Position numbers and translations under genes: made by a program
The notes under the pieces: model-generated
Seen by the model: only the letters and a program-made list of their open reading frames with translations
Database searches by the model: none
Told to the model about the DNA's origin: nothing
NCBI GenBank assembly: GCA_022566975.1
Contig: JADFHV010000113.1
Location: forward strand, 1 to 6,887
Length of the DNA stretch: 6,887 nucleotides
From: Chloroflexota bacterium
GTDB lineage: Bacteria; Chloroflexota; Dehalococcoidia; SAR202; UBA11138
Direction of reading: 5' to 3'
Shown: piece after piece, positions 4,935 through 6,887 of the stretch
Numbering within the stretch: position 1 is the stretch's first letter
How the letters are laid out: the number at the start of each line of letters is the position of its first letter

Positions 4935-6167
4935 CTAGCCGACGACCTCTCGGAATACGCGCAGGAAGTTAAGCCCCAAGAGTTTGCGAAGCTCCTCGTC
5001 GTCGAACCCTCGTTCGGCCAGCTTGACGGTGATGTTGGGCCAGTCCGTCGGCTGGTCGAAGTCGGGCATGCGGTGCTGATCGCTAAGCCTGTGTTCGGGG
5101 CGGAATCCCGACCAGTCGAACCCTGCCGGTTTGCTCCGCGGATCGGCGTCCTCGTTGAACAGGTACGACGTCGCGAAGGGTCCCATCTCGGGCGGGAATT
5201 CGTACATGGTCTCGGTACCGGGTCCGGGCCCGCACTTGTCGCTTCCTATCCCGACGTGATCGATTCCCATCACGCTAACCAGGTGCTCGACGTGGTCGGC
5301 GAAGTCGTCGAGGGTGGCGTTGGTGTCGTTTCGGAGGAATCCGGCGATGGCCGCGACGCCGAAGTAACCTCCCCGCTCGGCGATGGCGCGTGCCAGATCA
5401 TCGTCTTTGCCCCGGTCATGGTAGCAGACGGCGTTGCTTGCGGAGTGCGTCACGATGACGGGGGAGGTCGAGAACTCCAGGGCGTCCCATCCCACCTGCT
5501 GGCTGCAGTGGCTGACGTCCACCATCATCTTCAGCTCGTTCAGTCTCTCGACCACCTCGACGCCGAAGTAGGTCAGGCCGGTCTTGTAGCGCTCGGTGCA
5601 GCCGTCACCGACGAGGTTTCGAAGGTTATAGGTAAGCTGAACGATCCGAAGGCCCATATTGTGGAACAGATCGAGCCGGTCCAGCTCGCCCCCGATGGAT
5701 ATGGTGTCCTGGAAGTCGAAGATGATCCCATGAGCGCGGTCCTTGTAGACCTGCTCCAGGTCGTCGGCCGTGAGGACGAGACGGAGATCGTCGCCAAAGG
5801 CGTCGATTGTCGCGCGGCCCTGGGTTAAGGACCTGACCGCAGCCTCGAAGGCGCCGTCCGGCGGATGTGGCCCGGCGTAGGTGGCGCTTCCTACGGTCAC
5901 GCCGGCCCTTTCCCATACGTCCAGGTATTGGCTTCTGACCTCCGCCGAGTCCTGAAGGTCCCGGACGGTCATGGCATACAGGCGCGCCGAAATCTCCGAC
6001 CGAGAGAGCCGGCCCTCCGCGACCCATTCCGTCACTGCTTGGCGCATCTTGTCCGTGTATATAAGGCCATGATTCACCGGTAGCTTGGTGTCCGCTACCA
6101 GGGTGTCCTGGTGAAACTCCAGCGCTTCGCCGGGTGTCATGGAGGGCTTTCGTCGGGGCGTGGCCAT
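4935..6167 (-). CDS. Membrane dipeptidase (peptidase M19/renal dipeptidase)-family protein, atypical metal site
   Basis: 410 aa. ATG6167 is preceded by AGAGGAG with a 7-nt gap; the frame is open to 6317 but that part lies in repeat DNA. M19 enzymes are TIM-barrel di-zinc peptidases that cleave dipeptides, often with a D-residue. Retained: DVSH (217-220, His220), VTHSAS (239-244, His241), HVGIGSD (304-310, Asp310) and the C-terminal EELRKLLGLNFLRVF (391-405). The third-ligand region has FDF with Asp151 where most members have Glu. The N-terminal HxD metal motif (normally DGHND) reads DTKLP (26-30), so two ligands are missing, and the substrate His after beta-4 is Tyr180. No signal peptide or lipobox; the N-terminus ATPRRKPS is cytosolic. 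It may bind one metal or a different substrate, so 'dipeptidase' is a fold name. Stop is followed by 114 bp to the aminotransferase in the same direction. Confidence 0.9.
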   Translation of the reverse strand: MATPRRKPSMTPGEALEFHQDTLVADTKLPVNHGLIYTDKMRQAVTEWVAEGRLSRSEISARLYAMTVRDLQDSAEVRSQYLDVWERAGVTVGSATYAGPHPPDGAFEAAVRSLTQGRATIDAFGDDLRLVLTADDLEQVYKDRAHGIIFDFQDTISIGGELDRLDLFHNMGLRIVQLTYNLRNLVGDGCTERYKTGLTYFGVEVVERLNELKMMVDVSHCSQQVGWDALEFSTSPVIVTHSASNAVCYHDRGKDDDLARAIAERGGYFGVAAIAGFLRNDTNATLDDFADHVEHLVSVMGIDHVGIGSDKCGPGPGTETMYEFPPEMGPFATSYLFNEDADPRSKPAGFDWSGFRPEHRLSDQHRMPDFDQPTDWPNITVKLAERGFDDEELRKLLGLNFLRVFREVVG

Positions 6168-6194
6168 CGAGTTGCTCCTCTGGTGAACTCTACT

Positions 6195-6313
6195 CCCTGG
6201 CAGGGTGCTGAAAAACCCTCCGACCATCCCCCTGGCCCCCGTCCAGGCCAGGAAGGGGGCAGAATTTGTTTCTGAGGGACACCCGCAGACACCCCGCCCC
6301 GATGTATCGGGGC
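6195..6313. repeat. Hairpin-rich intergenic block upstream of the dipeptidase-like gene
   Basis: Four inverted repeats follow one another: CCCTG/CAGGG around 6200; CCTGGCC (6231-6237) with GGCCAGG (6246-6252); CAGAA (6260-6264) with TTCTG (6270-6274); and an 8-bp stem GCCCCGAT (6296-6303) with ATCGGGGC (6306-6313). On the minus strand a T5 run lies in GGGTTTTTC (6211-6218), about 15 nt past the second stem, too far for a normal terminator. No gene is seen between 6168 and 6345. The look is that of a dispersed repeat element. Confidence 0.5.
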
Positions 6314-6345
6314 ACACCCCTGTTTCCGCAGCCTACAAGCCGGCG

Positions 6346-6851
<506 letters not shown>

Positions 6852-6856
<5 letters not shown>

Positions 6857-6887
6857 TCATGCCCAGGGCATCAAGCTGTTTCTCGAC
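6852..6887 (-). CDS. Last 11 codons of an unidentified gene at the window edge
   Basis: Reading from 6887 leftward gives VEKQLDALGMK and a TAG at 6852-6854, a plausible helical protein C-terminus. It abuts the LarE-like frame. It could be the end of an upstream gene, or the front part of the LarE gene displaced by a frameshift and small deletion. Too short to identify. Confidence 0.25.

Noticed and set aside
4845..5828. 327-codon plus-strand frame opposite the dipeptidase-like gene
   Set aside because: Antisense shadow caused by high GC; the minus strand carries clear M19 motifs throughout.

Overview
This high-GC bacterial window comes from a genome with short intergenic hairpin repeats and many catabolic-type enzymes (SDR, crotonase, class III aminotransferase, M19 peptidase-like). 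That mix and the look of the repeats suggest a Chloroflexota/SAR202-like or related uncultivated lineage, but this is inference; there is no rRNA or marker gene to prove it.

Layout. 1-504 (-): N-terminal two thirds of a short-chain dehydrogenase, cut by the window edge, with a near-consensus sigma70 promoter at 600-628. 769-1128 (+): an unrecognised 119-aa protein with a tandem Cys/Tyr motif. 1257-1860 (-): a compact toxin-antitoxin operon (FitA/VapB-type antitoxin followed by an overlapping PIN-domain toxin) behind a strong promoter whose -10 box lies inside inverted repeats. 2053-2286 (+): a 77-aa two-helix membrane protein, followed by 285 bp of hairpin-forming repeats. 2572-3360 (+): a crotonase-fold enzyme. 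3361-3485: convergent gap with a perfect 26-bp palindrome. 3486-4820 (-): a glutamate-1-semialdehyde-aminomutase-like aminotransferase. 4935-6167 (-): a membrane-dipeptidase (M19)-like protein. 6168-6345: a second hairpin-rich gap. 6346-6887 (-): 3' remnants of an SDR and of a LarE-type sulfur transferase abutting each other, plus the last 11 codons of something else at the edge.

How it fits together. The dipeptidase-like gene and the aminotransferase are co-directional, 114 bp apart, each with a strong Shine-Dalgarno, and may be co-transcribed. The crotonase converges on them. Three enzymes keep their folds but lack residues that define the textbook activity: the crotonase lacks the second catalytic Glu, the aminotransferase lacks the C-terminal Glu of true HemL, and the M19 protein lacks the N-terminal HxD metal motif. 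Their names should therefore be read as fold assignments, not reactions. The toxin-antitoxin operon, the repeats and the gene-tail cluster mark this as an accessory or rearranged region. I found no tRNA, rRNA, CRISPR array or transposase.
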